Shown: piece after piece, positions 46,671 through 55,559 of the stretch
Layout: each line of letters opens with the position of its first letter
Numbering within the stretch: position 1 is the stretch's first letter
NCBI RefSeq assembly: GCF_900156885.1
Contig: NZ_FTOY01000010.1
Location: 248,001-312,000 of the forward strand
Origin: Limosilactobacillus caccae
GTDB lineage: Bacteria; Bacillota; Bacilli; Lactobacillales; Lactobacillaceae
Direction of reading: 5' to 3'
DNA: 64,000 nucleotides
The notes under the pieces: generated by a model
Told to the model about the DNA's origin: nothing
Databases searched by the model: none
Seen by the model: the letters and a program-made list of their open reading frames with translations, nothing else
Translations under genes and position numbers: made by a program

Positions 46671-46715
46671 CAAACTACTATAAAGTAAGTACGGTTAGAT
46701 ATGGGAGATGTAGTT

Positions 46716-46775
46716 ATGAAAAAGTTACTGCAACCAAATCTGCAAAATTACCTATCACTAACAAGCTGTTGTTAA
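46716..46775 (+). CDS. Cysteine attenuation leader peptide, 19 aa
   Basis: ATG at 46716 with GGGAGA (46703-46708) upstream encodes MKKLLQPNLQNYLSLTSCC and stops at 46773-46775. The last two sense codons are TGT TGT (46767-46772), both cysteine, directly followed by TAA. The codons TGT-TGT-TAA form exactly the 9-nt loop of a hairpin (46758-46784). Next comes an anti-terminator/terminator pair and then a MetA-like gene and cysteine synthase. This is the arrangement of a leader-peptide attenuator responding to cysteinyl-tRNA supply. Too short for default gene finders. Confidence 0.8.
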   Translation: MKKLLQPNLQNYLSLTSCC

Positions 46776-46850
46776 GCTAGTTAGGCGGCTTTTTTCGCTG
46801 CCTTATTTTGTCGTGGTCTCGACCATGATAAGCTTAATGACGGCTTTTTT
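46758..46850 (+). promoter_or_regulatory. Alternative hairpins of the cysteine attenuator
   Basis: Segment 1:2 is CTAAC-a-AGC (46758-46766) with GCT-a-GTTAG (46776-46784). Segment 2:3 is AGGCGGC (46783-46789) with GCTGCCT (46797-46803). Segment 3:4 runs from GCTGCC (46797) to GACGGC (46839-46844) with a 12-bp inner stem (46807-46818/46821-46832), and ends in T6 (46845-46850). Ribosome stalling on Cys codons would cover segment 1, free 2 to pair with 3, and prevent the 3:4 terminator. Confidence 0.7.
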
Positions 46851-46881
46851 GTTTTGACTTCAAATAATCGAGGTGTTTTTC

Positions 46882-47709
46882 GTGAATCAGATGGTCCTTA
46901 ACGTCGGAATCCTTAACCTAATGCATGATAAAGTTGATACGCAACGGCGGTTTTCGACCGTCCTTAATGAAGGTGACTATGATGTCAACGTGCAATACTT
47001 CTACCCGCAGACGCACTACCAAAACCGGCCCGTGCCCACACTTGTCCAGCAAATATCCCAACCACTAGTACTCGACCAGCTAGACCAGTTTGATGCTTTC
47101 ATCATCACTGGTGCACCGCTTGAGCAATTACCATTTAACGACATTACCTATATTGACGAGGTCCACCAGTTGATTGACCAGCTCGGTAAGCTCGCCATCC
47201 CTCAGCTCTACGTCTGCTGGGGAGCGATGGCCGCGGCGAACTACCTTTACGGGGTACAAAAGTATCAGCTACCGGAAAAGATATTTGGTGTCTTTGCCAA
47301 CTACCGCCACCATAACGATCCTTTCCTCACTGGTCTGCCAGACGGTTTCTTAGCACCCCATGCCCGGTACGCCGAGCTTGATGTTAACGCCATTAAGGAA
47401 AACCCTGAATTGACGATTACCGCAACAACCAAGGATAACCGGCTCTTTTCGTTTAGTGCGTTACACAAGAAACAATACTTTTTATTTTCACACCTCGAAT
47501 ATGGCCGCGATGCCTTGTTAAAAGAATACCGCCGGGAGCGTAATGCCCACCCAGAAAGAGACTACCTTAAACCGCAAAATTACTTCCGTGATCCGCTTCA
47601 TATGAAAGATCCCGAGTTCAAGTGGGCTAAGACCCGCCGCGTGTTCTTTGATAACTGGCTACAATACGTTGCCCATGATGTAAAAGAACGACAATTAGTA
47701 AAGGAGTAG
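46882..47709 (+). CDS. MetA-family acyltransferase of the cysteine operon (probable serine/homoserine O-acyltransferase)
   Basis: 275 aa, homoserine O-succinyltransferase (MetA) fold. The nucleophile is Cys112 in [16 protein letters not shown] and the His204-Glu206 pair is in FSHLEYGRD. The likely start is GTG at 46882, 8 nt after GAGG. It lies 5 nt before cysK and behind a Cys-codon leader, so I infer that it makes the O-acylserine substrate of cysteine synthase, replacing CysE, rather than serving methionine. Direct homoserine activity remains possible. Confidence 0.82.
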   Translation: MNQMVLNVGILNLMHDKVDTQRRFSTVLNEGDYDVNVQYFYPQTHYQNRPVPTLVQQISQPLVLDQLDQFDAFIITGAPLEQLPFNDITYIDEVHQLIDQLGKLAIPQLYVCWGAMAAANYLYGVQKYQLPEKIFGVFANYRHHNDPFLTGLPDGFLAPHARYAELDVNAIKENPELTITATTKDNRLFSFSALHKKQYFLFSHLEYGRDALLKEYRRERNAHPERDYLKPQNYFRDPLHMKDPEFKWAKTRRVFFDNWLQYVAHDVKERQLVKE

Positions 47710-47714
47710 ATACT

Positions 47715-48638
47715 ATGACCACAATTGCAAATTCCATCACCCAATTAATCGGTAACACCCCCCTCGTTAAGTTAAACCGGGTCGTTCCCGAAGACGCTGC
47801 CGACGTATACGTAAAGCTCGAATTCTTTAACCCCGCTGGCTCCATCAAGGACCGGATCGCTCTGGCGATGGTTGAACAGGCGGAAAAAGATGGCAAGTTA
47901 ACTGCCGGGGGGACGATTATCGAACCAACTTCCGGTAACACCGGGGTTGGCCTCGCAATGGTTGCCGCGGCGAAGGGCTACCATTTGGTAATCACGATGC
48001 CAGAAACGATGAGTGTTGAACGGCGGAAGTTAATGCAGGGCTACGGGGCAGAATTAATTTTGACCCCGGGAGCTGACGGAATGAAGGGCGCCATCGCTAA
48101 GGCCGAAGAATTAGTGAAGGAAAAGGGCTACTTCATGCCAATGCAATTCGATAACCCCGCTAACCCGGCAATTCACGAACAGACAACCGGGAAGGAAATT
48201 TTGGCTGCCTTCGGGGACGTTACTCCCGATGCCTTTGTTGCTGGGGTCGGTACTGGTGGCACCCTGACCGGGATTGGTCACGCCTTGAAGAAGGCTGATC
48301 GCGACGTTGCCGTCTACGCCCTTGAACCGGCTGAATCACCAGTCCTCAAAGAAGGCAAAGGCGGCAAGCATAAGATCCAGGGGATTGCCGCTGGTTTTGT
48401 GCCGGAAGTTTTAGATAAGGACGTTTACGATGGGATCCTTGAAATCAAGAGTGACGATGCCATCGCAATGGCCCGTGAAGTTGCCCACAAGGAAGGAATC
48501 CTCGTCGGTATTTCTGCTGGTGCAAACATCAAGGGAGCCATTGAGGTCGCCAAGAAGCTTGGTAAGGGCAAGAAGGTTGTCACTGTCTCCCCTGACGGCG
48601 GTGACCGCTACCTTTCAACTGAATTATTTGATTATTAA
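47715..48638 (+). CDS. cysK: Cysteine synthase (O-acetylserine sulfhydrylase)
   Basis: 307 aa PLP enzyme. Lys45 in [11 protein letters not shown] binds [15 protein letters not shown] is the substrate/phosphate loop and GTGGTLTG holds the cofactor phosphate. Joins sulfide and O-acetylserine to give cysteine. Five nt separate it from the MetA-like gene; both share the leader with the attenuator. Confidence 0.95.
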   Translation: MTTIANSITQLIGNTPLVKLNRVVPEDAADVYVKLEFFNPAGSIKDRIALAMVEQAEKDGKLTAGGTIIEPTSGNTGVGLAMVAAAKGYHLVITMPETMSVERRKLMQGYGAELILTPGADGMKGAIAKAEELVKEKGYFMPMQFDNPANPAIHEQTTGKEILAAFGDVTPDAFVAGVGTGGTLTGIGHALKKADRDVAVYALEPAESPVLKEGKGGKHKIQGIAAGFVPEVLDKDVYDGILEIKSDDAIAMAREVAHKEGILVGISAGANIKGAIEVAKKLGKGKKVVTVSPDGGDRYLSTELFDY

Positions 48639-48641
48639 TCA

Positions 48642-48677
48642 AAAGGGCTAAATCAATTTGCAGATTTAGCCCTTTTC
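48642..48677 (+). terminator. Terminator after cysK
   Basis: Perfect 10-bp stem GGGCTAAATC (48645-48654)/GATTTAGCCC (48663-48672) followed by TTTTCT. Confidence 0.92.
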
Positions 48678-48735
48678 TATTGCACATCCCCTTACGTAAT
48701 GTCCTACACTGGAGATACACAAGGAGGAATGGCTT

Positions 48736-49446
48736 ATGTACACAAGTGGTGAATTAGCAAGAAAATGCAATGTTTCGCGACGCACAGTTCAGTATTATGA
48801 CCAATGTGGTTTGCTGACGGCAAGCCGAACACCTACTGACCAACGCCAATATAACGACGCTGATGTTCAGCGGTTGCGAGAAATACTCGCTTACCGTAAT
48901 CTCGGCTTCTCATTAAAAGAAGTCAAAAGGATTATCACTAACCAAAACAGTAGCAAGTATTTACTATCACTAATTACTAGCCAGCAAGATAATCTTACAG
49001 ATAAAGTTGCCAAGCTTAACCAGCAAATTGCCAGTCTCGACTTCCTTAAAAAGCAGTTTAATAAGTATGGCTATTTCCCAGGAAATATTGCGGAAGGGGT
49101 GGCTTATCTAATGGATCAAGCACAACGTTTAAGAAGATTACGGATTAAAATGATTGTTATTGGACTAATCCTTGATATCTGCTTGTGGGGCAGCGTCTGT
49201 TACGTCGTTTTGCAAAAAGCTAATCTCTGGTACTTAGGAATTGGCTTAATCGTTAGTCTAATCCTTGGCTATTACATTACCATGACCTACTTCCACCATT
49301 CTTGCTACCTGTGTCCAAATTGCCACAGCACCTTTACCGTTCCATTTAAGAACTGGTTTTTCGCCAAGCACACGCCAAATACCCGGCACTTAAAATGTTC
49401 CCACTGTCATCAAGTGAACTACTGTATTGAAGAATTTAAAAAATAA
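48736..49446 (+). CDS. MerR-family regulator fused to two membrane helices and a zinc ribbon
   Basis: 236 aa. Residues 1-70 are a MerR helix-turn-helix (MYTSGELARKCNVSRRTVQY), 72-120 a coiled coil. Two membrane helices lie at about 138-158 and 163-182. A C-terminal ribbon has CPNC and CSHC pairs (CYLCPNCHST and LKCSHCHQ) likely to bind zinc. This is a membrane-anchored DNA-binding protein, so its signal is probably at the envelope. Single gene with AAGGAGG and its own terminator. Confidence 0.8.
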   Translation: MYTSGELARKCNVSRRTVQYYDQCGLLTASRTPTDQRQYNDADVQRLREILAYRNLGFSLKEVKRIITNQNSSKYLLSLITSQQDNLTDKVAKLNQQIASLDFLKKQFNKYGYFPGNIAEGVAYLMDQAQRLRRLRIKMIVIGLILDICLWGSVCYVVLQKANLWYLGIGLIVSLILGYYITMTYFHHSCYLCPNCHSTFTVPFKNWFFAKHTPNTRHLKCSHCHQVNYCIEEFKK

Positions 49447-49478
49447 AACACTTAGGAAAATTTCCTAGGTGTTTTTTG
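49446..49478. terminator. Bidirectional terminator
   Basis: AAAACACtTAGGAAA against TTTCCTAgGTGTTTTTT, between convergent genes. Confidence 0.9.
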
Positions 49479-49497
49479 TTACGGTGAGTTACTGATC

Positions 49498-50991
49498 TTA
49501 CAAAATCGGCGACAATAGCCGGGAGAAGTATTGCTTGAACTTCCGCCACTTACTCTGGTTAGCAAAGTATTCCGGCGTCAGTAGGGTACTCTTCTCAATG
49601 TCGTTCAAGAAGTCCTGCTTCAAGGTCGCCGTGAGCTTTTCGTTGTACGCAAAGGCGTTCACCTCAAAGTTAAGCCGGTAGCTCCGGTAGTCCATGTTGG
49701 CCGAACCAACGGAGGCAATGTTGCTGCCACTGACCATCGTCTTAGCGTGAATAAAGCCGTTATTGTACTTGTAAACCTTGACCCCGTTGTTGACCAGGTA
49801 CTTGGCATAGTACTCCGTTGCCCGGTAAACAAACGGGTGGTCCGGCATACATGGAATCATGATCCGGACGTCAATCCCACTCCGCGCCGCAATTACGAGC
49901 GCTTCGAGGACGGAATCTTCGGGGATCAGGTATGGTGACTGAATGTACACGTACTTGCGGGCAGAACTAATAATTGATTCATAGCCCCGCCGAATTGCGT
50001 AGTCCTCATTGTCCGGCCCCGATGAAACGATCTGCATTGGCACTGCTTCGGGATCATCACTCGGCTCATGCAATTCAAAGTTACTAAACTCTTTTTCTAG
50101 ACTAATCTTCTTTTTGCGGGTCTTGCGACAGGTGGTGTTCCAGTCCATCGCAAACCGTACTGTCATCATCATCGTTGCCTGGCCGATGACCCGCAGGTGG
50201 GTGTCACGCCAGTAACCAAACTTCGGTGCTTCCCCGAGGTACTGGTCACCGATGTTAAAGCCCCCGATATAACCAATCTGCCCGTCGATAATCGCTAACT
50301 TACGGTGAAGGTGGAAGTTTAACCGTGGCGTCTGGAAGTGTGCTTTCGGTGCGGCAACAAAGGCCTGCGCCTCACCACCGAGTTCTTCAAGGTGCTGAAA
50401 GAACTTATAGGTAGTCCCATGCGACCCGCTAAGGTCATATAAGACCCGCACCCGGACGCCCCGTTCTGCTGCCTTTTCAAGGGCTGCTAAAACGCGCTTC
50501 CCCAGATTATCAGAATAAAATGAGTAGTATTCAATATATACGTGGTCCTTGGCATGGTCGATATCATCGATTAGCTTGGCAAACTTTTCCTTTCCATCGG
50601 TAAAGACGTGGACCTTGTTGTCGAAGGTAGCAACCGACTCATTCAGGCTCATAAAGAGGTTTACGAGTTGCCGGTCCCGTGATAGGCGGTCCTGCTTCGG
50701 TAGTAGTTTGTGCTTTTCGACAAGCTTTTTTTGCTTTAGAAGGTACTTCTTTTCCAGTAGTTCCTGTTCATCTTGAATGCTAAAGATCTCATCGTGTGAC
50801 ATCTGCCGGCCGACGAAGAGGTAGAGGATAAAACCAACTACCGGAAAGACTGACAATACCAGTAGCCACGCCCAGGTAGATGCAATATCCCGCCGACTAC
50901 GGAAAACCGTCCAAATCGCAAAGCCAATATTGATTAGCCACAAAACTTCAATAATGCGACGAATAATGTCCCATGTCCAAATAATATTCAT
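49498..50991 (-). CDS. cls: Cardiolipin synthase (phospholipase D family)
   Basis: 497 aa. Two N-terminal membrane helices, then two HKD phospholipase-D motifs: HRKLAIIDGQIGYIGGFN and HAKTMVSGSNIASVGSANMD. Condenses two phosphatidylglycerols into cardiolipin at the membrane. Length and layout are those of the Bacillus ClsA type. Single gene. Confidence 0.94.
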   Translation of the reverse strand: MNIIWTWDIIRRIIEVLWLINIGFAIWTVFRSRRDIASTWAWLLVLSVFPVVGFILYLFVGRQMSHDEIFSIQDEQELLEKKYLLKQKKLVEKHKLLPKQDRLSRDRQLVNLFMSLNESVATFDNKVHVFTDGKEKFAKLIDDIDHAKDHVYIEYYSFYSDNLGKRVLAALEKAAERGVRVRVLYDLSGSHGTTYKFFQHLEELGGEAQAFVAAPKAHFQTPRLNFHLHRKLAIIDGQIGYIGGFNIGDQYLGEAPKFGYWRDTHLRVIGQATMMMTVRFAMDWNTTCRKTRKKKISLEKEFSNFELHEPSDDPEAVPMQIVSSGPDNEDYAIRRGYESIISSARKYVYIQSPYLIPEDSVLEALVIAARSGIDVRIMIPCMPDHPFVYRATEYYAKYLVNNGVKVYKYNNGFIHAKTMVSGSNIASVGSANMDYRSYRLNFEVNAFAYNEKLTATLKQDFLNDIEKSTLLTPEYFANQSKWRKFKQYFSRLLSPIL

Positions 50992-51071
50992 GCTATATTT
51001 CTCCCTAAAAGTATTACTGCATTATTATAGCCTTAATCGCCCCTTCTTTCAGCAATTCTCTATAAAAATGG

Positions 51072-52229
51072 TTATTTTCCGTAAACACGCCGCAATGCGA
51101 ACGCAAATACAATCGCCAAGACACCGTAAACCGCCCCAACATAGCCGAGGTTTTGTAAACTCGTGTAGTTAACCGTTGTGGAGGCGGTAAAAGAGCCATG
51201 GGAGATCCCCACGTTGGCAAAGATAGAGATCAAGGAAGTTGCCAAGGCAAGTGATTGCGGGTATTCCTGTTCCGCAACGTTAATAAATACCAACTGGGTG
51301 GTCGTCCCGTAGACAATTACTACCACGCAAAGGGCTGCCAAGGCGAGCATCCCCGTCAGTTTATTTTCAAGGGCGGGTCCCAGAATAAGGCTCAAAATCG
51401 TCATTAAAATAAAGATTCCCGGAAGTTTGTGAACACCGTGATGCCCCGCAACAAGACCGGCAATTTCATTCCCGATAATGCTCATTACCCCTAGAATTAG
51501 CAAAAGCCAGTTTAGGCTGGTCAAGCTAAAGCCCATCACCGTCGTAATCAGCGGCCGGACATAGGTGTAAAAGGTGTATTGTAAGCTCAATACGGAAACG
51601 GTGATCCCAATGCCAAGCAAAACTCGGCGATCCTTTAATAACGACAACTGCCCAACAATGCTTCCCTTAACCTGGGGCGTATCCCGCGGGGTTAACCAGG
51701 CCAGGAGCGCAAAGACGACCAGGGTCAAACCGGAGATAATCCAGAAGCTGTCATGCCAGGAAAGTAGGGTCGCAATGGTCGTCCCTAATGGTACCCCGAT
51801 AACCGAGGCAATGCTAAAGCCGGCACCAACCCAGGCTAGGACCATCGGCCGCTTGTTCATCGGCGTGATGATACTAACGAGGAGGTTGATGAGGGAAATA
51901 ATCGTCCCCGCTACGGCCGCGGTAATAACCCGGGCAAAGAGCAACCAGCCAAGTGACGGTGCCATCGCGGTCAAGGTATTACCAATGAAGAAGACCGTCA
52001 TTAAGATCATCAAGAGTTTGTACCGGTTCCAGTTGCTGGTCAAAGTAGTGATGACCGGGGTGCTAATCGCGTAAACCCCCGCAAAGGCCGTGACTAAAAA
52101 GCCGACCGTCGACAACGGAACGTGGTAGCTTTTGGCAATATCGGATAAGACCCCCACGACCATGAATTCGTTGCAGCCTAACATGAATGCAACGAGGATA
52201 AAAGTAAATGAGCGTAACTTTTCACGCAT
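51072..52229 (-). CDS. MFS efflux transporter, DHA1 (AraJ/YdhP-like)
   Basis: 385 aa, 12 helices. GCNEFMVVGVLSDIAKSYHV in helix 1 and RVITAAVAGTIISLINLLV (motif C region) are typical of the sugar/drug efflux DHA1 group. Substrate unknown. The ATG at 52229 follows AAAGGAGG. Confidence 0.88.
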   Translation of the reverse strand: MREKLRSFTFILVAFMLGCNEFMVVGVLSDIAKSYHVPLSTVGFLVTAFAGVYAISTPVITTLTSNWNRYKLLMILMTVFFIGNTLTAMAPSLGWLLFARVITAAVAGTIISLINLLVSIITPMNKRPMVLAWVGAGFSIASVIGVPLGTTIATLLSWHDSFWIISGLTLVVFALLAWLTPRDTPQVKGSIVGQLSLLKDRRVLLGIGITVSVLSLQYTFYTYVRPLITTVMGFSLTSLNWLLLILGVMSIIGNEIAGLVAGHHGVHKLPGIFILMTILSLILGPALENKLTGMLALAALCVVVIVYGTTTQLVFINVAEQEYPQSLALATSLISIFANVGISHGSFTASTTVNYTSLQNLGYVGAVYGVLAIVFAFALRRVYGK

Positions 52230-52328
52230 TATTAAACCTCCTTTAAAATAAAAAATTTTCTGGAAATAAGGCAATCCAGAAAATTATAAACGTTCAGCAA
52301 ACCAATGCCAATAGTTTTGAAAGATTTA

Positions 52329-52832
52329 TTAATGAATTTGCTCCTGATATGCCGCAAATGTGTGGTCATCAAAGCAGACCATCGTTACCTGGTCAACATA
52401 TTTGGCACTTTGGAGGAAGTCGGTGATCGTCGCAATTGCAATCTTAGCGGCCCGGTCAAGGGGGAAGGCATAGACGCCCGTACTAATTGATGGAAAAGCG
52501 ACCGTCTGGCAATGGTTTTGTTCTGCCAAAGCAAGGCTATTATGGTATGAATTTGCCAGCAGTTGGTCCTCCCCATGCGTGCCACCATACCACACGGGGC
52601 CCGGCGTATGGATAATGAATTTTGCTGGCAAGTTAAAGCCCCCTGTGATCCGCGCTTCACCAGTGGGGCAGCCATGAAACTTCTCACAGGCAGCATACAA
52701 CGCTGGCCCCGCAGCCCGGTGAATCGCCCCATCAACGCCGCCACCGCCCATTAAAGTCGTATTGGCCGCGTTAACGATCGCATCTACGTTTACCTTTGTG
52801 ATATCGCCCTTAATTACGTTGACCTGTGTCAT
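52329..52832 (-). CDS. Macrodomain protein, O-acetyl-ADP-ribose deacetylase type
   Basis: 167 aa. IVNAANTTLMGGGGVDGAIH is the ADP-ribose-binding loop of MacroD/YmdB proteins, and AFPSISTGVYAFPLDRAA is the second loop. Removes acetyl from O-acetyl-ADP-ribose or mono-ADP-ribose from proteins. It starts 2 nt after the stop of the membrane XRE gene and should be translated with it. An ATG at 52871 lies inside that upstream gene and is not preferred. Confidence 0.9.
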   Translation of the reverse strand: MTQVNVIKGDITKVNVDAIVNAANTTLMGGGGVDGAIHRAAGPALYAACEKFHGCPTGEARITGGFNLPAKFIIHTPGPVWYGGTHGEDQLLANSYHNSLALAEQNHCQTVAFPSISTGVYAFPLDRAAKIAIATITDFLQSAKYVDQVTMVCFDDHTFAAYQEQIH

Positions 52833-52834
52833 TG

Positions 52835-53473
52835 TTAATTCTTCCTTTCTTTGAATTGGGGATAGAGCCAAATGGCGTAAGTAAGTGCAAGCGCCTTGAA
52901 AGCCGTTACCGCGCCCGCTCCAAAGCCATTACCAAATCCTCTCGCACCACCAGAAAAAGCCGTCACGACATCAAGCTTAATAAGCAGGATTGAGATAACA
53001 ATCAATGTTAAATGAATTCCGACCTTATTAACCCCACTAATCTTCTTCCAGTTAATTTGTGATATTAGATAATACACATTAATTGTTGCTAGAGCTAAGA
53101 AGCAACCAATAATTACTTTCCAACCACTCCATAATGACGGAATGAATTTTAATAATCCTAATGCCAGCAACAATATATAAACACAAGCGGCAGCATTAAT
53201 GATATATGAAATGGTAAATGCCCAATCCTTTTTAGCGTTAAGTTTATGCTCTTTTTCATATGAATCAATCATTTCGTGATCCTCCCGTAATAAATCGTCT
53301 AAACTAACATGGTAGAGATCACTTATTTGCACCAACATGAATACATCGGGATAACTCCGCCCATTTTCCCAGCTGGAAATTGTCTTTCGTGAGACAAGAA
53401 GCCGGTCAGCCACGTCCTGCTGGGTCCACTGGTACCGTTGCCGGTAACTTTTCATTTTGTCCGCAAACTTCAC
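52835..53473 (-). CDS. XRE-family regulator with C-terminal membrane region
   Basis: 212 aa. Residues 5-60 form an XRE helix-turn-helix (TQQDVADRLLVSRKTISSWE), followed by a linker and about four membrane helices. The start is GTG at 53473 with GGAGAG. A promoter within the 86-bp repeat (53502-53587) lies just upstream. A paralog with the same layout is at 59372-59986. It probably controls the coupled macrodomain gene or an envelope response. Confidence 0.85.
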   Translation of the reverse strand: MKFADKMKSYRQRYQWTQQDVADRLLVSRKTISSWENGRSYPDVFMLVQISDLYHVSLDDLLREDHEMIDSYEKEHKLNAKKDWAFTISYIINAAACVYILLLALGLLKFIPSLWSGWKVIIGCFLALATINVYYLISQINWKKISGVNKVGIHLTLIVISILLIKLDVVTAFSGGARGFGNGFGAGAVTAFKALALTYAIWLYPQFKERKN

Positions 53474-53501
53474 TAAGCTCTCCTACCTTCTTTGCCTTGA
53501 A

Positions 53502-53587
53502 TTTATTTCCCGGGAAATCTAAGCTTGCTATCAATGTAGCGGAAATACCAGAAAATGTCACGCTAAGAATGGTGGACAACTAAAAAA
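53502..53587 (-). repeat. 86-bp repeat, copy 1 (promoter-bearing)
   Basis: Differs from copy 2 (55965-56050) at four of 86 positions. Read on the minus strand it contains GTGACA, 17 bp, TACATT (a -35/-10 pair) and inverted arms TAGCG/CGCTA around the spacer, plus the palindrome TTTCCCGGGAAA downstream. It sits just before the membrane XRE gene. Confidence 0.85.
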
Positions 53588-53613
53588 GCCTCCCGGTTCG
53601 AGAGGGGCTTTTT
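53582..53613. terminator. Terminator upstream of repeat copy 1
   Basis: AAAAAAGCCTCCC-N7-GAGGGGCTTTTT; insulates the XRE promoter from the lipoprotein gene region. Confidence 0.7.
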
Positions 53614-53720
53614 CATAAGCTTATGCCATTCAATGTATAGTAAGATGATTAATGAATCTCGCATCGTAGAAATATAATTTCCTTATATACCAAAATATTA
53701 GTGTAACTTCTCAATAAAGA

Positions 53721-54521
53721 TTAGTTAAGCTGTGCTAATCCACCCTCATTTATTGGCTCTTCATCTTCATCGTCTCTATAGATTTCGGAAACATTTAATT
53801 TTAAATTATTAACAGTGAATTTTTCATTGCTAATCATATACATCGTTCCTGCTCGGTGTTGTTTAGGAGCAATTTTACTACCACCTACAACGGTATCATA
53901 GTAGTAACTATCAGCACTGCCACCATCTTGGTATTCTGTTCCATTATCATCCGTAGGAGTCCAACTAGTAGTTTGAACATCAACAGGTTGATCACTATTA
54001 TTACGAACTTCATAATTAATTACTACTTGGTAATAGTGTTTTCCTAATGAGGCATAGTTATCCATGTTATAAAGAGCGTCATTACTAGGCTCTTTAGTCT
54101 TGGTCATTGCTTCATACCTAATTGATTTAATTTTAAATTGTAGTGGGCCAACTGAGTTTGTTGCTTTATTTAGAGTGACTTCATAGGGTTTAACCGTTAC
54201 AGGCAACTTCTTAGTAACATGACCATTATCACTTTTAGCAATAATGGTGTATTTCCCAACCTTGTTAAATTTTATCTCTGCTTTTCCACTTTTAGTCTTA
54301 CGCATCCCTTGTACGTCGTTACCCTTACTATTTTGTACTTCATATTGAGTATTTTTATTTGCTTTTAATTTCACGGTTGCAGTGTAATCTGGTTCCATCA
54401 TAATGCTACTTTTATTAAGACTTGCCTTAAACTCTTTTCCATGACTATCTTTAGTCCCACAAGCAGCCAAGCCCAATGTCAGTAATATTATCACTGGCAT
54501 CAACAATAATTTCTTCTTCAT
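53721..54521 (-). CDS. Lipoprotein with DUF5067/DUF4352-like C-terminal domain
   Basis: 266 aa. Signal peptide with lipobox LAAC (Cys21), so anchored outside the membrane. Residues 30-115 look like an Ig/Big-like beta domain (VGKYTIIAKSDNGHVTKKLP); about 120-255 resemble the immunoglobulin-like DUF5067/DUF4352 fold (YYQVVINYEVRNNSDQPVDV). Ligand unknown. AT-richer than the core genes. Confidence 0.8.
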   Translation of the reverse strand: MKKKLLLMPVIILLTLGLAACGTKDSHGKEFKASLNKSSIMMEPDYTATVKLKANKNTQYEVQNSKGNDVQGMRKTKSGKAEIKFNKVGKYTIIAKSDNGHVTKKLPVTVKPYEVTLNKATNSVGPLQFKIKSIRYEAMTKTKEPSNDALYNMDNYASLGKHYYQVVINYEVRNNSDQPVDVQTTSWTPTDDNGTEYQDGGSADSYYYDTVVGGSKIAPKQHRAGTMYMISNEKFTVNNLKLNVSEIYRDDEDEEPINEGGLAQLN

Positions 54522-54564
54522 TCAAAAAACTCCTCTACAAGAATAAATAAAAAATGCACAAAAG

Positions 54565-54604
54565 AAAAGGACAATCAGCGCCATCCCGTCGGTTGTCCTT
54601 TTTT
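54565..54604. terminator. Terminator between lipoprotein and DUF3278 genes
   Basis: AAAAGGACAA and TTGTCCTTTT(TT) arms with a GC-rich loop; can act on both strands. Confidence 0.75.
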
Positions 54605-54741
54605 AAGTAATTTAATTTTATCATAACGGTATATTTTAGAGCTATCTAAATTTTAGACAAATCTCTTTTAAAACTAAACTTTTCTCAATTTATCAATGTT
54701 AAAGATTACTAATTCTAAATAACTTAATGCAACTAACCATT

Positions 54742-55365
54742 TTAACTGTGTATCAGCAACAGCGCTACAATGATAATAATGACTAGAACAATTAACCAAC
54801 CCTTTAATGGTAATCGTTTCGTCGGTGTACTATTACCGTCTGGTTCAATTTTAATTTGATGTAGCTCAACAAGCCCCGTCGCTAAGCCAAAAATAATTCC
54901 TTCGATCACCGCAAGGACAATCATAAATGGATCAGTTAGTAAAGGAAGCAGTGCTCCCCTTTCTGGTAACCAATCGATAAGAATTGTCATTCCATACATT
55001 CCAAACCCAAAGTAGAGACCAAGTCCGACTGCTTTTTTGATGATCTTTTTCTTAGTCCTTGTTACCTGCTTTGCTTCCACATCAATATCGGCTAAGTGGT
55101 GACGCTTAAGTTCATAACAGATATATGCATAAGTCGCAAAGATAATAAATAGCAATGAATCTACGACAATATCAAGGGCAAGCTCATAATTATTAGTGCC
55201 GAGAACCACAAGGGTAGCAGTGAACGCTAATATTAAATTAACTGAAAGTAAAAAGATCGCAATATTATTACCAATTCGATTAACCTCATTACGCCGGTAT
55301 TCATCAAGCGGACCGTGAATACCATAAAACCACTTAATAATTTTCGTTCCAGCTGTTTCTTTCAT
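54742..55365 (-). CDS. DUF3278 family membrane protein
   Basis: 207 aa. The N-terminal IIKWFYGIHGPLDEYRRNEV is the DUF3278 signature; five or so membrane helices follow. The start ATG at 55365 follows GGGAGG, 5 nt after the XRE stop. DUF3278 genes usually follow a small XRE regulator, as here. Function unknown. Confidence 0.85.
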   Translation of the reverse strand: MKETAGTKIIKWFYGIHGPLDEYRRNEVNRIGNNIAIFLLSVNLILAFTATLVVLGTNNYELALDIVVDSLLFIIFATYAYICYELKRHHLADIDVEAKQVTRTKKKIIKKAVGLGLYFGFGMYGMTILIDWLPERGALLPLLTDPFMIVLAVIEGIIFGLATGLVELHQIKIEPDGNSTPTKRLPLKGWLIVLVIIIIVALLLIHS

Positions 55366-55370
55366 GTTTA

Positions 55371-55559
55371 TTATTCCTCCCAAAAAAGTGAGTTAAGGTC
55401 TGTCTTCAAGGCCTTGGCTAAATTAATACATAAATCCAGCGAAGGGTTGTATTTGTTATTCTCAATTAAGTTAATTGTCTGCCGAGCAACACCGATTTGC
55501 TTAGCTAAACTCAATTGCGAGAGCTCTTGCTTTTTGCGAAATTGTTTAACACGGTTCAA
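55371..55559 (-). CDS. Small XRE-family regulator (Cro/CI type)
   Basis: 62 aa, essentially only a helix-turn-helix (LSQLSLAKQIGVARQTINLI, then ENNKYNPSLDLCINLAKAL). First gene of the pair with DUF3278. Two TGACA-containing repeats of TATATATGACA type at 55575-55645 could be its operators. Confidence 0.9.
   Translation of the reverse strand: MNRVKQFRKKQELSQLSLAKQIGVARQTINLIENNKYNPSLDLCINLAKALKTDLNSLFWEE

Noticed and set aside
53502-53583. 86-bp repeat as the 3' end of a coding gene (frame ending in NVTLRMVDN then TAA)
   Set aside because: All four differences between copies change the amino acid, no start exists, and on the other strand a promoter is conserved; a regulatory reading fits better.
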